DNA of 64,000 nt from Gloeopeniophorella convolvens. Lineage: Eukaryota > Basidiomycota > Agaricomycetes > Russulales. The stretch's first letter is position 1; each line of letters begins with the position of its first letter. The stretch lies in assembly GCA_022496205.1 (NCBI GenBank), contig WTXD01000048.1:62001-126000 (forward strand), read 5' to 3'. Both the position numbers and the translations under genes were made by a program. The notes under the pieces were generated by a model, which was not told the origin of the DNA, ran no database searches, and was given only the letters and a program-made list of their open reading frames with translations. Positions 24,136 through 35,759 of the stretch are shown in pieces.

Positions 24136-26754
24136 CTAGGCGGCCGAAGCAAAACGCCGAGAACGATAGTTTGTAAGTAGCAAAGGCGATGGAAAAGTGC
24201 TATGCGGCCGCATTTCGAACTGGTGGGCGTGAATCATCTCGGAGAGCGGGACGTATAGAACATCACGAGTCGATGCGCTGGAAGGCGATGTCACCTGGGT
24301 CGTCGTGATCTGGTGTCGTGGCGGGGACTCGGCGTGTTCCCAAGAGATTAGCGCGACTGGGTTATGACCTGCATTGGCTGGCAGCGATGTTGTTCGCGGG
24401 GCCGCAGTGCTTCTTGGAATGGGAACGACATACTCTGATGCTTGTGGGGGCGGTCGCGGGCCTCCTAACAGAGTGGGGTCATGGTCTTGAGGAAGGACAG
24501 CGGAGCAAGTGGCGGGACGGCTGGGTTGCGAATTCGATGGGGAGGGCGTTGGCAAGGTTGCAAGGTACGGGAATGACATAGGGTCGTAAACGTGATCGTT
24601 AGAGAGTTGTGGTGCAGTCGGTGAGAGGGTGGCTGGGAATGGGTGTTGGCGAGGTGCCGCTGCCGCGGATGGCAAACGACCAGCGCCATTGTCACGTGAG
24701 CATGAGTTGCGGTGTTTTGGGTCAGTGCACCGCGGATACGGCGGCAGCTCTCTCAGCGACGGATCTCTCGGGATCAAAGAGGTGGATTGGACCAGTTCTG
24801 GGTGCAATGCTTCGAAAAAGTCACGTAGGTGCTCGAGGACCATGATGCTGAGATGGCGGCGTCGATCGTCGGTCTCCACGCTGAACTGCGCTTCGGCGAA
24901 TCCTACGCTACCGTTCCAGACCTCGCAGAATTGATGCTGGAGCTCGGATAAGGTATCTTGTATGCGGAAGGTGTGGTCAGGTATGTCCGTCGAGCAATTG
25001 AGAAGCGCCTTGATATCGTACTGGCCGATGTCGTATGTGAGAGCACCCGGAACAATGCGGAGGAGACTCGCGAGGAACAGGCTATCACCATGCGAAATGT
25101 ATCGTCGAAGCGTGGGCTCGTCTACACTGAGGTAGCGCACCATAGCCGGAAACCAGCGCTCGTCGGTCCGGCCAATGACCGCGGTGAACCTGGCAGTGAT
25201 GATCCGGGCATTGAAAGCCACTTCCGGGTCATGGTCTTCAGTGTGACGCGACGCCAAAACACCAAAATCTGTCCAACTGAACAAATCAAGGCCGGTCCAC
25301 CCAAGCGCCCGAGCGAGCAGACCGGGGTTGGCCTCCAGCGCCTTCGCACACAGGGCGCCTCGGCGCAGTTTCGTGCCTTGGGTAACGAGGTCGGAGGACA
25401 ATGTGCGGTCCATGAATTTCACGATGGCACGGGAGGGGTCCGAGGCATTCGCGAGCAAGACTTTTGCAGGATCCTTGACAGCCTTTGAGCCAAGGAATCC
25501 AGGAACGCCAGCGATGAATTTCTCGAATTCGTGATCTTCATCGAAGCTTCGAGTAAGCCACTGGATTGCCCGTGCATCTATTTCCCAATGAAGCCTCAAA
25601 GCAGCCGCAGTGACTGCTTCCGCGACGTTGCGCCAACGAAAGCGCGCCACCAAGCCTCGAAGCATATTGTATGCATAGCCACGGGCCTTCGCACCGCGTT
25701 TGGTTCTGGCCCTGTGCCCTGGCATTGCCTTTGAGAGGAGCATAAGATATGGAAAAGGAGTAGGAAGATGGCAATGGCTATCCCTGCGACCACCAAAACG
25801 AGACGCCAGACAAGTGAAGATAGAGGTGTGTGGTAGGGGCTGTCGTCGCGAAAGAGTGGCATCAATGTAATGCACAGGTAGAGGCCAGCGCACACCAAAC
25901 GCAGGATAAGACCGCCCCATAAACGGAGGTGTTGGTATTGAAAAGGAATAGGGCGAGACCGGTAAAGAAAAGGAAGACGGAGACGTGAAGCATCCCTGGC
26001 AGAGCATCGACGATCGTGGGAAGGTAGAGTTTGTCGACGCCTTCTTTAAGAACATGTGACGCCTAGCACGTTTGTGTGGGACAGCCGATGCTCTGGTGAG
26101 TCGAAGATACCGACGCGCCCATTGCTGGAGGAGGTTGCGAGGAGTGCGCACGTGAGGCTTATAACGAGGCTCATGGACCAAAGGATGTTGACCCAGATAG
26201 AAGATAAAGATGGGGAGAATGATGTGGATCAGAAAGGGGAGGGAGGAAGATGGGAGACGAATTGTTGAGTTGATCAATCACAGAAAGCTGGTAGAGTTGA
26301 GCGAGGTAGAAGGCCGACGTGTCCTGGGGATTCTGAGTAAGGTCTGGGATGGACATCCCGAGAAATGTGGCGACGGTGGCGGAGAAAAGACCAGTCTGTG
26401 GTGGGAGGGTCATAAGGAGTCAGTACGGCAGGATGTGAAAACGAGAGGTGTAATGACGCACGAATACGAGGATGCCATCTGCGTCTCCCTTCCAACTCTC
26501 AGTCATCCTATCGTCTTCCTTCTCGGTTTTCTCAAGATACATGGTAAAAATCGCTCCAGATCCGTCTGTGAAGTTGCTCTCTTGTTGGCTGGATCCAAGA
26601 GTATCAGACCCCGTTATCTCGGGGGATGCGCCGGCATCCATATCTTTGACAAGGACCCATCAGCGACTCAGCACAACAAGATGATGCATTAACACTCACT
26701 GTTGTGGGAGGCCGTAGGGAGAATAGAGTCTTGTCCATCCTGAGGCTGCGGCAT
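24136..26754 (-). pseudogene. DUF6535 protein, copy 4 (N-terminal frameshifts)
   Basis: Exon 1 is 26754-26700 with a GTGAGT donor. Exon 2 starts with M-D-A-G-A-S-P-E and holds E-S-N-F-T-D-G-S-G...S-W-K-G-D-A-D-G-I-L-V-F. Exon 3 starts T-G-L-F-S-A-T-V-A-T-F. From about 26210 the transmembrane motifs (I-W-V-N-I-L-W, S-L-T-C-A-L-L-A-T) occur in a different frame from both flanks, with single-base losses such as at the A-T-L-L-Q-Q motif and again before the V-D-K-L segment. The C-terminal half from I-D-A-R-A-I-Q-W to 24136 is open and well conserved. An unusually long open frame (24136-26277) runs through the shifted part and would look like an intact gene, but its N-terminal third is not family sequence. 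Probably a pseudogene. Confidence 0.72.
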
Positions 26755-26769
26755 CGCGATATCGAGCGC

Positions 26770-27440
26770 GGGGGCAGGACGTGCGATAGGTGATGAGGAA
26801 GTTTCTAGGAGGACGTTGAGATATACGAGCCAGAGACGCAATAGACCACGAGGCACAGTCGTTCTTCTTCCATTGCAGTCAAGTTACGAGGCTGGTCTGA
26901 TTTGAATCCGTGCGGCGAATTGCCAGCTGGCAGCCTTGCAGTAGGACTCGGAAGCGACTCGGAAATTGCGGCGCACGATCAATGGAAATCACATGGGGTG
27001 GTGCTGTACTGTGGTCGAGAATGCTGTAACCCGGTGGCCCGTATACGTAGGGTAGCCCTGGGGTAGCTTGACGGGCATGGGGGTGGTGGCATTGACAACG
27101 TAAAACATGGCGTTGGAGGCGGATGTGAGAACGGTGTGCTAGCTAGGTAGTCTGCGGAAGGGCTGCGTCCTGGTCGCGGAACAAATTCCGCGCTGTCGAA
27201 GCTTGTCAATTGTCGAAGCGAGCAAGAAGCAAGATTGAAGATTTCCGTTGGACCTTCGGAGACGCGTCGTGGGCGCCCAAGGGATAGCGTGGACAACGAG
27301 AGCAATTGATTGGTTGGGACAGAGTGCACGTGATGCCAGAGTGCTTGCAACGAGTTTGCAACGTGACGCGCTGGCCCGAGTCCCGGATGAACCAGCATGA
27401 GAGGTTAGTGTCGTTTCGCTGCTCATAGCTTCAGACGGTA
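26770..27440 (+). promoter_or_regulatory. Upstream block P of DUF6535 copy 5, with an adjoining minus-strand coding-like piece
   Basis: The 'gcggaacaa-attccgc-gctgtcgaagcttg' motif lies at about 27174-27207, an inverse CCAAT (ATTGG) at about 27309-27313 and CACGTGA at 27327-27333, as upstream of copy 1 and at 36.1 kb. On the minus strand, about 27140-27000 reads S-N-A-M-F-Y-V-V-N-A-T, related to S-N-T-M-F-T-V-V-N-G-T at about 35.94-35.90 kb, so a divergent gene fragment may be part of the repeated block. From 26770 to 26980 I recognise nothing. Confidence 0.45.
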
Positions 27441-27443
27441 GAT

Positions 27444-28420
27444 CCTCTCTCATAGACACTAATGGTAGCGCCGCCGTACCGTCATCCAGCGCCCCTACCT
27501 CCAACTACCAAGAGAGCAACTTCACATACGGGTCCGCACCCGTCTTCACCATGTATCTCGAAAAAGTCGAAAAGGACGATAGCAAGATGGCTGAGCGCTA
27601 AGAGCTGGAAAGGCGATCCGGACGGGACCCTCGTGTTTGTGCGTCCTATACCCCTCGTTTTTGTCTGCCGCGTACCCTCATCATGCTCACCCCAGACTGG
27701 CTTTTTCGCTGCTAACGTGGGGACCTTCGTAATGATATCGCTCCCGGATCTGATATTCTCAAGAAGCATCTTCCTTCACCTCGCTCGCCTATACCAGCTC
27801 CCCGTGGCTGATGACCTCGGCAACTCATCCCCTTCGCCCTCCCCTTCCTGGTCCTTCCTTCGTCCTTCTCCCCGTCTTCATCTGCCATCTGGGTGAACGC
27901 CCTCTGGTTTCTGAGTCTCGCCATGGGTCCACATGCACCCTTCTCGCAACCTTACTCCGGCAGTGGACGTATCGTCATATGCGACTTACCAGCCACCAAA
28001 GGTCCCGCACAAGGCGCGGGGATCCGCACGCTCTTCAGAGAAGGAGTCGACAAACTTTACCTCCCCGTGGTCGTCGAGGCGTTGCCTGAGCTACGCCACA
28101 TCTCCGTTTTGGATTTATCTGAACTAATGTCCCTCTTTGTCACGACAGCCCCAACTACATACCACTTTCGGCGCTTTCCTGGCGTTGCATCGCAGTGGCC
28201 GAAGAGATCGCATACCTCCTCGTTCTTCCTTTCGCCTTCTTGGTGCTTCTGCGCCCAATCGGCCTCCCACGGATCCTGGGCTCCGCGGTCATCGCCTTCC
28301 ACAGCTGGAAAAAACGTTCACAACAGCTGGCAGGACATGGCAGAGGTAGACACCAAGGTCGCGCTGGTGCTCCCTCCTCATATCTATGCGAGGGCAATCC
28401 AGTCGTTCATTCAAACCATG
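27444..28420 (+). pseudogene. DUF6535 protein, copy 5 (heavily decayed)
   Basis: The second-exon equivalent reads N-F-T-Y-G-S and T-M-Y-L-E-K-V-E-K, then hits TAA just before S-W-K-G-D-P-D-G. After the intron come Q-T-G-F-F-A-A-N-V, a shortened L-A-R-L-Y-Q-L-P segment, and the I-W-V-N/L-W-F-L-S-L region split between frames. R-T-L-F-R-E-G-V-D-K-L-Y-L-P follows, and then the frame collapses, ending with an isolated A-R-A-I-Q-S-F-I-Q-T. The rest of the helical region and the tail are gone. This is a relic without coding capacity. Confidence 0.7.
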
Positions 28421-28454
28421 ATGTTTTGCAGCGATCCATCTGTGCTACCAAGTT

Positions 28455-29080
28455 GCTGATGTGTGTTTCCATTACTCGCACGCGCGCGCGGGGTTGTCGG
28501 AGCCCCACATGCTTGTACTTGTCGCTATTCAGAGAACTCACGATGGCGCAGTGGACATCGTGCCCACACAGTTGTATTTGTGTGCGTTAATTTGTAGTGT
28601 TGGTGTCGAATTATTTATCCGCTACGTCGAATGAAAACAAAGTTTACAGCCTGAAAGAACATCGATCAGAGGCCGAAAGTTCACATCCAATTCTCTTTTG
28701 TCGTCGGAGCTGTACAGTACAATCAAAGCTAGAAGATAATGCGGATTCGAAACGACGTCGCACTACAACAGATCAGGGATCCCAATGGTGGAATGGGGGT
28801 GATAAGATTCAGCGGGAGCGGGAACAGCACGCGAGTCGGAAGTCACGCGATCATAGCGTGACTGCGGCGCCGGTGGAGCGGGCCGACCAGCCAGAGCACT
28901 TTCAATTGCACCACAGTGCGCCGCCCATCTACTATGTATGTAGTGCGACCGCGTCTTGCGATGGACTCGCTGTTGCGGAGTATGAAAGCTGATAAAAAGA
29001 AGAAAAAAAGTGCGCCACCCATCACATTGGAGAAACCTGAGCGCTGGAATTCGACAGGACCCCCGTGGCCGAATCAAGGA
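28455..29080. repeat. Repeats R1 and R2, 3' flank of DUF6535 copy 6
   Basis: The left part (to about 28680) matches R1 at 18.9 and 32.7 kb. The right part (from about 28694) matches R2 at 32845-33239, 54060-54200, 58030-58286 and 62790-63030: 'gtcgtcggagctgtacagtac', 'ctagaagataat', 'acaacagacca-gg-cccaa' and 'gaggaacctgagcgctgga' recur in the same order. It always lies just downstream of a minus-strand DUF6535 gene, so it is part of the duplicated unit. Confidence 0.65.
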
Positions 29081-29087
29081 GAGAAAT

Positions 29088-31476
29088 TTATAGTGCTGAC
29101 TGGTCAGCGGTGTCTTGAGCTCCGTGCCTCAGCGATAAAGTAGAGACCTTACTATGCTGGACCATGGATGGCGCGATGGGTGAAGACGAACAGGATGGCT
29201 CGGTATCGCCTAACACATGGGACAGAGTTGACGCATCCACCACAAGTGCACCGGAACCTGATGAGGCGGGGCCAGCCAAAAGTGCTGCAGAGGGTTCGCG
29301 CAGAGTCGATGGGGAGGAGACCGGGGGGTTCGCACGTTGAGCGCACGGTGCAGCGTGGGCGCCGGGAATACCTTCGTCAGGTGGCGGTAAGGCATTGTTT
29401 GGGGCGAGCAAAGGAGGATTGTCAGGCGAGGGATGTAACTGGCGATCATGAGCATCAAGGCGTTGCATCTGCGCATTATGGCACGTGGGTTGGGGCATAA
29501 AGGAAAAGCGGGGAGCGTGCCGGGGAACTTCAGGAGGCGGCCGACATTGCCCAACGAAAGGGTGGGTGGATGGATCAGCTCCGGGTGCAAGGACATGAAG
29601 AGGTCGCGCATGAATGCGAGCGCTTCGAGGCTGGTATAGCGACATACGGAGCTTTCGCCCGAGTCATTGAATTGCCTGTTTGTCAGGTCCACGACATCAT
29701 TCCATACCTCGCAGAACTGTTGCTGCAGCTCGGGCAGCGTGTCCTCCATGAGAATAGGCTTATCCTCCGTGACCCGCTCAAGGTATCCGTGGTTGATGGG
29801 GCGTGGTGAAACAAAGAGGCTGCGACGCACAAAGTAAAGGAGATTTGCGAGGAATAGGCTGTCGCCGTGGGAAATGTACTGCCGAAGGGCGCCCTCGGTG
29901 ATATCAAACTGGCGCATCATCACGGGGAACCAGCGCTTGTTGGACTGGCCAATGGATGCAGTAAACCTGGCAGTGATGTACTGAGCCAAGCGGGCAACAT
30001 GCTTGTCGTGGGCGTTGTTGGCAAGTATATTGGCCACAGCTCCGTAGTTGATCCACTTGTGGTGTGAAGCTGATTCGAAGGGAGGTTGATACATACCGGA
30101 GGGCATAAAATCTCCAGCCTCAAAGGCCTTGAGACATAGAGCACTCCTCCGCATCGCCACGTCTTCCGATATCATGTCGGAAGACAACGAACGCCACATG
30201 AACTCTAGCATCATATCACCGAGTACTGTGGCGGAGGTGCGCTGCCCGACGAGAACCTCAGACGGTCTTTCCACTGCCTTTGAACGACAGAAACCAGGAA
30301 TGCCGGCAACCAGTCGTTCGATCTCATGGTCCTCGTCCAACGTGGGAATGAACGATTGGATCGCCCTGGCATCGATCTCCCAAGGCTGTTGTAGGCGGCC
30401 AGCTTGACTCCCGTGGCCATACCGTACGAACGGTGGCTGAGATGCCTTCTCCAGCGAATGAAAAAGGGCGTAGAAGCTGATTGACGAGTCCGCCAATCTG
30501 ACCCAGAGGCAGAGAACAATGGTTGCCGCAGGGGTGGCTTGTAAAAGCGATTGAGAACGTTGAACACCACTCGCTGGACCCCGAAATTGCAAGACCAAAG
30601 CACTGTGGAGAGTGGCGTATGGTAGGGACTGTCATGGCAAAAGAGGGGGATCAAGCTAGCGAAGAGATACAAGCTAGCGGATGCAGATATGCAAGAAAGG
30701 GTTGCCTTGAAGACGATGTCGTTGATTCTGACGAGGAAGACAGTGAGACCGGCGAAGAAGAGGAACACGGAGGCATGAAGTAGGCCAGGTAGCGCCTCGA
30801 CAACCGATGGGAGATAGAACTTGTCCACGCCTTCCTTGAGGTAATCGCGGATCCGTGCACGCTTGTGGGGAACATGGGCCGGTCGGGTGAGTCGAAGATA
30901 CCGTCGCGCCCACTGCTTCAGCAATGTCGCAAGGAGCGCGCAGGTGAGACTGATGACAAGACTGAGGAACCACAGGACATTGACCCAAATGGCAGACGCG
31001 GACGGAGAGAAGGATGAAGGATCGGGGAGTGGAGGAAGGGGGGTAGACGCGCTGCCATTATCTGGGGCCGAGAGCTGGTAGAGACGAGCGAGGTAGAAAG
31101 CGGATGTGTCTTGGGAGTTCTGAGTCAGACTCTGGAGAGATATGCCTAAGAAGTTGCGACGGTTGCAGAGAAAAGACCGGTCTGGTGGAGGCATAAGTCA
31201 TGCGGGGACTCGAGAGCGGCGATGACGTACGAAAACGAGGATTCCATCGGCGTCGCCCTTCCAGCTCTCCGTCATTTTGTCATCATCCTTCTCGGCTCTC
31301 TCGAGGTAGAATGAGAAGATTGCTCCGGATCCATCGGTGAAGTTAGTCTCTGGTTGAACTCTGCCAGAACATCTGAGCCACCATAGTGAGCCTACGTATA
31401 ATAGGCTAGCCGAGAGTGAACAATACTCACTGTGTGCAGCAGGCAACGGGCCCATCTCGATATTCTGTTCCATCAT
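29088..31476 (-). pseudogene. DUF6535 protein, copy 6 (several frameshifts)
   Basis: Exon 1 from the ATG at 31476 ends at a GTGAGT donor, as in other copies. Exon 2 has lost one C just after its acceptor compared with copy 7, shifting the F-T-D-G-S-G frame. Exon 3 has lost one T at the V-A-T-F motif. After the complete transmembrane part, the frame shifts again before I-D-A-R-A-I-Q-S-F. The helical region is open from there to the tail, where one more shift separates the L-H-P-E-L segment from the Pro/Ser-rich end at 29088. Each lesion is a small indel in otherwise well-conserved sequence, so decay is recent. The transmembrane part (30643-31067) is almost identical to copy 7. Confidence 0.75.
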
Positions 31477-31639
31477 GTGCGAGTATAGTGGTAAGCTTAG
31501 CAAAGCGCAGTCCTTGTACCAGAAGACGTGCTGGGAGTGAGGCACTGCAGCGCACAAGCAGCGCAAGGAGCCTGTGGCTTGAGAGGCTTGTCCCCGGACT
31601 CACAAGTGACTGCCAGCGGTCCGCTCAACTCCCACACTG

Positions 31640-32720
31640 CAACGCGATACTCTTTCCTCTTTCTTTTATTCTCATCCATCACCACGGACGACTTCGGAAC
31701 CTCGCAGAACACCCGCTCAGCGTGAACGGCACTCCTCGGCACACGCGGACTCAGGAGCGGCCGCTTCGTGCGCACCTTCGCGCTCGACCCGCTAGTCACC
31801 GCTTGGTCACCGCACTCCGCTTATCCTGGGTGGTCCTCATCATCTGGGTGAGATAGGTAGGCATGTTCTTCTACGTGCTCTCCGGCTGCCGCTGGTCCGC
31901 GCCCGCGCTCGCGACATCCGCCCGGGTGCGCCCGCGCCGCTCCTCGTTGTGCGCCCCACCGGCTCACTCACCCACACGCATGAAGTGACCCGCGTCCTGC
32001 TCATCGCCGATGCGCATGGGTGGTGATGCGTCGCCTGCGCCCGGAATAGATGGTGTTCTTCCTCGAGGCATGCTCACAGGCGCGCGATCGAGTCGGACGA
32101 AGGGTGCTGCGCAACCCTCGTTCTCGGCCTGCGCGCCGTCTGTATTGAGCGCGTCCTGTCTGCAGGTTCGCGCTCTACGAACGGCCCTTCCATGGGTTCT
32201 TCCCGCTCGACGCCGGAGTCGAGGTGCGGTGCATCCCGGGAAACGCAGACGTCGGGTGCGCCTCTCCCCTGCACTTCCAATGCTATTATCCTGACCATGA
32301 TCGTGCACTAGCCTCGGCGTATCGAACGCTTCCAGCAAGCGCGTCCGGCAGCGCTACTTTGGGCGCGTGAACCGTAGCACGTTGTTTGAAGAGTGGATCC
32401 CGCTACGTGACGGCGCGATCGGATTCGTCAAGGGCCTCGCGGCAGGTGCCTTCTGCTGCGGTGTCACGCGTCGCGGTCTAGCAGCAGGACCTCGTGGACC
32501 TGTTTGGTCACATCCCGCTGCACCGCATCGAGTCAAAGGCGTGTAGTCCGCTGCGTGAGCGCGGGAAGGTCCACTGGGGTGTCAGAGGGCGTCGGGTGCG
32601 GCCGACAGAGGATGCTCAGGAAGCAGACGCCACAGTTCCTGCTCGGGAGCCTGTGCCCTGCCGCACTTCCACCTCTGCCCGACGCCCGGCGGGTCCGCAT
32701 TGCCCACACAGTTGCATAAG
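31640..32720 (+). pseudogene. Cdc1/Ted1-like metallophosphoesterase relic, unit 1
   Basis: Pieces of a calcineurin-like phosphoesterase appear in order but in different frames: L-S-W-V-V-L-I-I-W and F-F-Y-V-L-S-G-C-R-W (membrane anchor and linker), M-V-F-F-L near 32050 followed by a disturbed G-D-M metal-site segment, R-Q-R-Y-F-G-R-V-N near 32350, E-E-W-I-P-L-R-D-G-A-I-G-F-V-K-G near 32388-32435, and F-G-H-I-P-L-H-R with S-P-L-R-E-R-G-K near 32503-32570. In fungi such enzymes sit in the ER membrane and remove ethanolamine phosphate from GPI-anchor glycans. Several stops and shifts break the frame, and the metal-binding N-terminal segment is damaged. It is divergent from DUF6535 copy 6, with about 165 bp between starts; a partner lies at 56.7-57.5 kb. 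Confidence 0.6.
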
Positions 32721-33239
32721 ATAACTGAATCGGGCTTTGAATGATGTATTGTAGTGCTCTGGATCGAACTATTCATCCGTTACGTCGAGCGGAAAAAAAC
32801 TCACAGCTTGAGAAATCAGAAAGCGAGAGTGGACATGCAGTTTTTTTGTCGTCGGAGCTGTACAGTACAATTATGGCTGGAGGATGACACGAATCGAAAA
32901 GAAGGAATAGCATCACACGTTGGAGGCGGCGCACTGGCAGCCGCCTGCGCGCGGAGTGGGGAGGAGGGTTAGGGCGCTTATCCCGTTACATTCCCGGCCA
33001 TGTCTACATCTACGCTACGTGTCCGTGACCCCGCCGTCTCGTGACTCTGCCCATCCTCGCCTCGAGGTCCCTATTCCATCGTTCACTACAACAGACCAAG
33101 GACCCCAACGGCTAGGGTCAGGGAGGCTCACCAATCCGTGCGGAACGGAACGGGGGCCAGCCCGAACGTCTTGCGTTGCACCACAAATCAAACCGGAGGA
33201 ACCTGAGCGCTGCGATGCGACAGAATCATCGTGGCTGTA
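32695..33239. repeat. Repeats R1 and R2, 3' flank of DUF6535 copy 7
   Basis: R1 motifs occur at about 32700-32850 and R2 from about 32845, matching 28455-29080. In this copy R2 carries about 160 extra bases (roughly 32915-33080) between its left and right halves compared with 58.0-58.3 kb. The right edge abuts the stop codon of copy 7. Confidence 0.6.
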
Positions 33240-35640
33240 TCAAGGGGACGGATCTAGTACGCTGGCCAGTTCGGCTGAGCCTTGACTTCCGTGGACTAGC
33301 GATGCCGCAGAGGCCTCATCATGCCGATCCGTGAATGACACTATGGGTGAGGACGAACGGGATGGCTCTGGGACATCGTCTGGCCCGTGGGATGGAGTCG
33401 ATGAATCCACCGCGGACGCACCATAACCTGGTGAGGCGGGGCCAGCGAAAAGTGTTGCATAGGGTTCGCGCGGAGTTGAAGGAGGGGAGGCCGAAGGGCC
33501 TGCGGGTTGAGAGCATGGTACAGCGTGAGCGTCAGATGGCGGCGGTGTGGCATTGGATGCGAACAAGGACGGGGGATTGTCAGGCCAGGGATGCGGCTGG
33601 GGATCATGAGTATTAGGGAGTTGCATCTGCGCGGTATGGCACGCGGGGTCTGGGCATGAAGGAAGGATAAGTAACATGTCGGGCAACTGCATCCTGTTGG
33701 GGGACGCAGGATCTCGCCGGAATCGGAAGGGAACAGGCAGTTCCGGGTGCAAGGAAATGAAGAGGTCGCGCATAAATGCAAGGGCTTCGAGGTTGGTGCG
33801 GCGACGATCGGAGCTTTCGCTCGAATCGCTAAACTGCCTTTTTGCCAAGTCCACGACACCATTCCAGACCTCGCAGAACTGTTGCTGCAGCGTGGGCAGT
33901 ATGTAATGCATAAGAATACCCCTATACCCCGTGACCAGGAGAAAGCTTTCGGTATCGATGTAGCGTGCCGAGACCAAGGGCCTGTGACGCACAAAATATA
34001 GGAGATTTGCGAGCAATAGGTTGTCGTGACCATGGGAAATGTACTGCCGGAGCGTATTCTCGGTGACACCAAACTGGCGCATCATCACAGGGAACCAGCG
34101 CTCATCGAAATGGCCAATAGACGCGGTAAAGCTGGCAATGACGTACTGAGCCTCGCTGGCAAGATCCTTGTCGTGGCGGTTGTTGGCAAGCATATCGGCC
34201 AAGAGCCCGAAGTTGATCCACCTGCGGTATGGGGCTGATTGGGAGGGAGGTCCATGCATACGAGAGGGCATGAAAATTCCAACCTCAAAGGCCTTGAGGC
34301 ATAGAGCGCTCCTCCGCATCGCTACGTCTTCCGGTATCGCATCGGAAGACAAAGAACGCCTCATGAACCCTAAAACCATATCACCAAATTCTGGGGCAGA
34401 GGTGTGCCGCCCAATCAGAACAACAGAGGGTGTCCGGATTTCTCTTGAACGAAGGAAGCCAGGGATGCCGGCAACAAGTCGCTCGATCTCGTGGTCCTCG
34501 TCCAAAGTGGGGATGAACGACTGGATTGCCCTGGCATCAATCCCCCAATGTTGTTCCAGAGCGGCCCGCTTGACCTCGTTGACCATGCCATACGAACGGT
34601 GACTGATGCGTCTTCTCCAGCGAATGAAAAAGGCTGAAAACCCGCCATTTTCCACTAGTATATCATGCCAGTGATCGATGTTCGTTGTCCGTGGCGGCAG
34701 GGGTGGCGTGTAAAGGCGGTTGAAGATACTGAATACTGCTCGCTGGAACCCAACATCGCAGAACCAAAGCATAGTGGAGAGTGGCGTGTGGAAGGGACTG
34801 TCGTGGCGAATGAGGGGGATCAAGCTAGCGAAGAGATACAAGCTAGCGGATGCAGATATGCAAGAAAGGGTTGCCTTGAAGACGATGTCGTTGATTCTGA
34901 CGAGGAAGACAGTGAGACCGGCGAAGAAGAGGAACACGGAGGCATGAAGTAGGCCAGGTAGCGCCTCGACAACCGATGGGAGATAGAACTTGTCCACGCC
35001 TTCCTTGAGGTAATCGCGGATCCGTGCACGCTTGTGGGGAACGTGGGCCGGTCGGGTGAGTCGAAGATACCGTCGCGCCCACTGCTTCAGCAATGTCGCA
35101 AGGAGCGCGCAGGTGAGACTGATGACAAGACTGAGGAACCACAGGACATTGACCCAAATGGCAGACGCGGACGGAGAGAAGGATGAAGGATCGGGGAGTG
35201 GAGGAAGGGGGGTAGACGCGCTGCCATTATCTGGGGTCGAGAGCTGATAGAGACGGGCGAGGTAGAAGGCGGATGTGTCTTGGGAGTTCTGAGTCAGATT
35301 CTGGAGCGATATTGCCAAGAAAGTAGCGACGGTTGCAGAGAAAAGACCGGTCTGGTGGAGAGATAAGTCATATGCGCATTCGAGACCGGCGATGACGTAC
35401 GAAAACGAGGATGCCATCGGCGTCGCCCTTCCAGTTCTCCGTCATTTTGTCGTCGTCTTTCTCGGCCCTCTCGAGGTAGAATGAGAAGATCGCTCCAGAT
35501 CCATCGGTGAAATTGGTTTCTGGCGGAACTCTGCCAGGAACATCTGACAACACCATAGTGAGCTATCGGAGGCTAGCCGAGAGCGAACGGTACTCACTCT
35601 GTGCAGTAGGCATAGCTTCCATCTCGATATTCTGCGCCAT
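33240..35640 (-). CDS. DUF6535 membrane protein, copy 7, intact, 765 aa
   Basis: Exons: 35640-35598, 35543-35401, 35351-33240. The introns of 54 and 49 nt have GTGAGT/CAG and GTACGT/CAG borders, and phases join into one frame. Layout: short N-terminus, F-T-D-G-S-G...Y-L-E-R-A-E-K segment (about residues 25-62), T-G-L-F-S-A-T-V-A hydrophobic stretch (63-80), likely transmembrane segments at about 128-150, 196-215 and 220-242, a helical region starting I-D-A-R-A-I-Q-S-F with L-D-E-D-H-E-I-E-R, and a Pro/Ser-rich tail of about 150 residues. This is the reference copy for judging the others. The domain is known from agaricomycete genomes; no activity is established. The transmembrane part shares a conversion-like tract with copy 6. 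Confidence 0.85.
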
Positions 35641-35759
35641 TGTGTGCCCTGCGAGAGTGGCCGCACTTAGCAAGGCGCAGTACTTGTGCCAGAACACGTG
35701 TTAGGGGCAGGGCAACGCAAGGAATTGGCAAGGAACGCGACGTGGGTTTGTTCAGGTTT

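Noticed and set aside
24958..25488. 176-codon plus-strand frame
   Set aside because: It is antisense to the conserved helical region of DUF6535 copy 4; only the minus strand shows family motifs.
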